Shown here: positions 62,503 through 64,000 of the stretch, one piece after another
Layout: each line of letters opens with the position of its first letter
Numbering within the stretch: position 1 is the first letter of the stretch
Origin: Sambucus nigra
Taxonomy: Eukaryota > Streptophyta > Magnoliopsida > Dipsacales > Adoxaceae
NCBI GenBank assembly: GCA_949130495.1
Contig: OX422216.1
Location: 100,633,967-100,697,966 of the forward strand
Direction: 5' to 3'
DNA: 64,000 nt
Program-made: the position numbers and the translations under genes
Notes under the pieces: generated by a model
Told to the model about the DNA's origin: nothing
The model's input: the letters and a program-made list of their open reading frames with translations, nothing else
Database searches by the model: none

Positions 62503-63174
62503 ATCCCTTTTTTGTTCAAATGATCGAGGCGGCGCATTTTTCTATAAATACTCATTAAATGATTTCGTTTTCATTAAGAAGTCCCAGCATTTTGAAAGAC
62601 AGAAAACTGCGAATCTGCAAAATTCTTTTGACTTCTTCTTTTAGGGTTTTCATACCTTTTTGTTTTCAATTCACAAAAATCCCATATGATTTGGTGAATT
62701 GTTTTGATGTTCAAGAACACACTTTGCTTTTGTTCATTCTTTGTGGGGATAACTATACAACCGGAGAGCTGCGTGCTATTGTGGAGGGAGTCCTTGTGAA
62801 GATTTTAGACTGCGTGTCTAGATTGCACGTCCTTGTGGTATAGCTGCGTGTGAACCACTGCTGATTTATTTCTACTCGTTGCTTTAAAGGTTTGATGAAG
62901 GCACCGTGCGTTACTCTTGTGGGAGAAAGCAAGATGGTATGTAAGTCAATGGTCTTATAAACTTGTTAGAGTTCTAGAAATAAAAGGTTTTTCCCTTCGG
63001 GTATTTTTCCTGAAATTTGTGTCACATACTTTATTTATTTATGGTTTGACACACACACACACACGTAGTTTCATGTTTATGGGGCTGAATTAATTTGGTT
63101 TAAAAATAGACTCTAATTAAATAAGGTTTAATTGGAAACGTGCGAATTGATTTAAATCGGTATCACACACCATC

Positions 63175-64000
63175 GTCATATTTTACATCGTCATAGGTAT
63201 ACATAAGATACGAGGCTATAATTTTTTTAGATACATTAGTTCACTAATCACAAGAATATCTTAGCCCGACCACCCCTCAACGGGCCTCTTGTACCGGACC
63301 CCTTATCTTCTAATATCGAAAGTATAAATACATCAGCAAATGGTGTATAATGTTCACAAAATCACAAGTAAGGGATCATATATGAAATCAAACAAGATAT
63401 CGCAGTCAAATTTTTAATTAAAATTTATTCATGATAAAATTTGAACTTGCAACTCATATGAATCAAATCCATCTCACATGTGTTCCAACATCACAAGGTG
63501 ATAAAAAAGTTTTGATTAATGAAATATTAAACACTCAACTTCTTACTTAACATGTATAAGGTTTAACAATAAAACTCAATGTATCATACATTACTTTTTA
63601 TGCAAAAATTCCAATTATGTCGAATACATCATCTACTTTTTAGCGTCGTTCAATGGAAATTTTGTATCTATTGAGAATGAAATATGTGTTAGTCCTTATG
63701 TATTTTGCAAGATACATAATTGAGTTTTCAAAACATCAAACGATGTGTAATTACGAATTTCGTAGAGAGAGAAATGGAAAAATGAGTCAAAAGGGGCAAA
63801 TCTGTGAGAAAATTTTAAACAATGTGGTAACAATTTCAAAATGTCACACCTCCTTCTATTATTATTGAAACACAATGATTATGATTTCAAAATAAAGGAA
63901 ACCAACCATGTTTTTTGTAAATCCAATTATATTACCCACCTAACTTGCTGATTAAATCGGTTTATTCTGTTAAGTTAGACACTATTACTAGAAATTTTAG
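63175..64000. other. AT-rich flank without recognised feature
   Basis: One frame of 71 codons (63653-63868) has no recognised motif. No repeat border or RNA gene was seen. Confidence 0.5.

Larger units (their letters stand above)
51107..63169 (+). mobile_element. Solo LTR (family D, copy 2), split by Tekay element A
   Basis: Left part 51107-51236 starts TGTAATGACAT; right part 62191-63169 ends TATCACACA. Joined over the 5-bp duplication it is about 1.1 kb and aligns throughout with copy 1 at 11395-12485, here on the plus strand: CGGATCCGAATAT, GGTAAGGTTATG, TATA box TCTATAAATACT at 62541-62552, then AGAGCTGCGTG and GACTGCGTGTC units and CTTTATTTATTTATGGTTTGACACAC. Flanking 5-mers TCATC (51102-51106) and CCATC (63170-63174) differ by one base. 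No coding part is attached, so it is a solo LTR. An open frame of 94 codons at 62559 is not credible as a gene. Confidence 0.7.

Noticed and set aside
62559..62843. 94-codon plus-strand frame after a good TATA box
   Set aside because: The promoter belongs to solo LTR D2 and the frame is its transcribed leader; copy D1 does not keep the frame.

Overview
This window is a gene-poor, repeat-packed stretch of a seed-plant nuclear genome, most likely a flowering plant with a large genome. The evidence is the set of elements: Ty3/gypsy chromoviruses with 3-kb LTRs and an initiator-Met-tRNA primer site, a Ty3/gypsy element of the Tat lineage with spliced antisense genes, two kinds of L1-type LINE, and a decayed CACTA (En/Spm) DNA transposon. 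I found no host gene, tRNA or rRNA. The species cannot be named from this sequence.

Layout. 1-7343: a minus-strand chromovirus-like element (element C) with a degenerate, mostly non-coding interior; its left LTR is interrupted by an LTR of a related subfamily (A). 7344-8655: a 5'-truncated LINE with RNase H, sitting in a TA microsatellite of element C's right LTR. About 8752-50493: a minus-strand CACTA transposon whose two genes (TnpA-like 9735-12581, TnpD-like 18537-22094) are still readable. It has been broken by a solo LTR (11395-12485), a LINE fragment (14846-15640), a near full-length LINE (22184-27819, 17-bp target duplication) and a Tat retrotransposon (28514-49867, 5-bp duplication ATTAT). 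The Tat element carries a Tekay-type chromovirus (element B, 35362-46029, duplication GTTAG). 50494-64000: flanking DNA with a second solo LTR of the 11.4-kb family, split by Tekay element A (51237-62185, duplication AAAGC).

How the parts relate. Deepest nesting is CACTA > Tat > Tekay B. Tat and both Tekay elements keep LTRs, primer site, polypurine tract and target duplication, but their gag-pol frames are closed by stop codons. Where a family copy can be compared, most look like CAG to TAG or CGA to TGA changes, as expected from deamination of methylated cytosine. The Tat element carries, on the opposite strand between pol and the 3' LTR, one multi-exon gene with a 'putative gypsy type transposon' domain and a coiled coil, and a second antisense exon cut in two by Tekay B.

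Most unusual signal: LTRs of two unrelated families carry clusters of short CG-containing palindromes. Tekay A and C use TCGATCGATCGA, Tekay B uses CGTTCGAACG, one solo LTR uses GGACCGGTCC, and the other copy of that same solo-LTR family uses CGTTCGAGCG. In the solo LTRs the cluster lies about 40-45 bp upstream of the TATA box, and the motif differs between two otherwise alignable copies.
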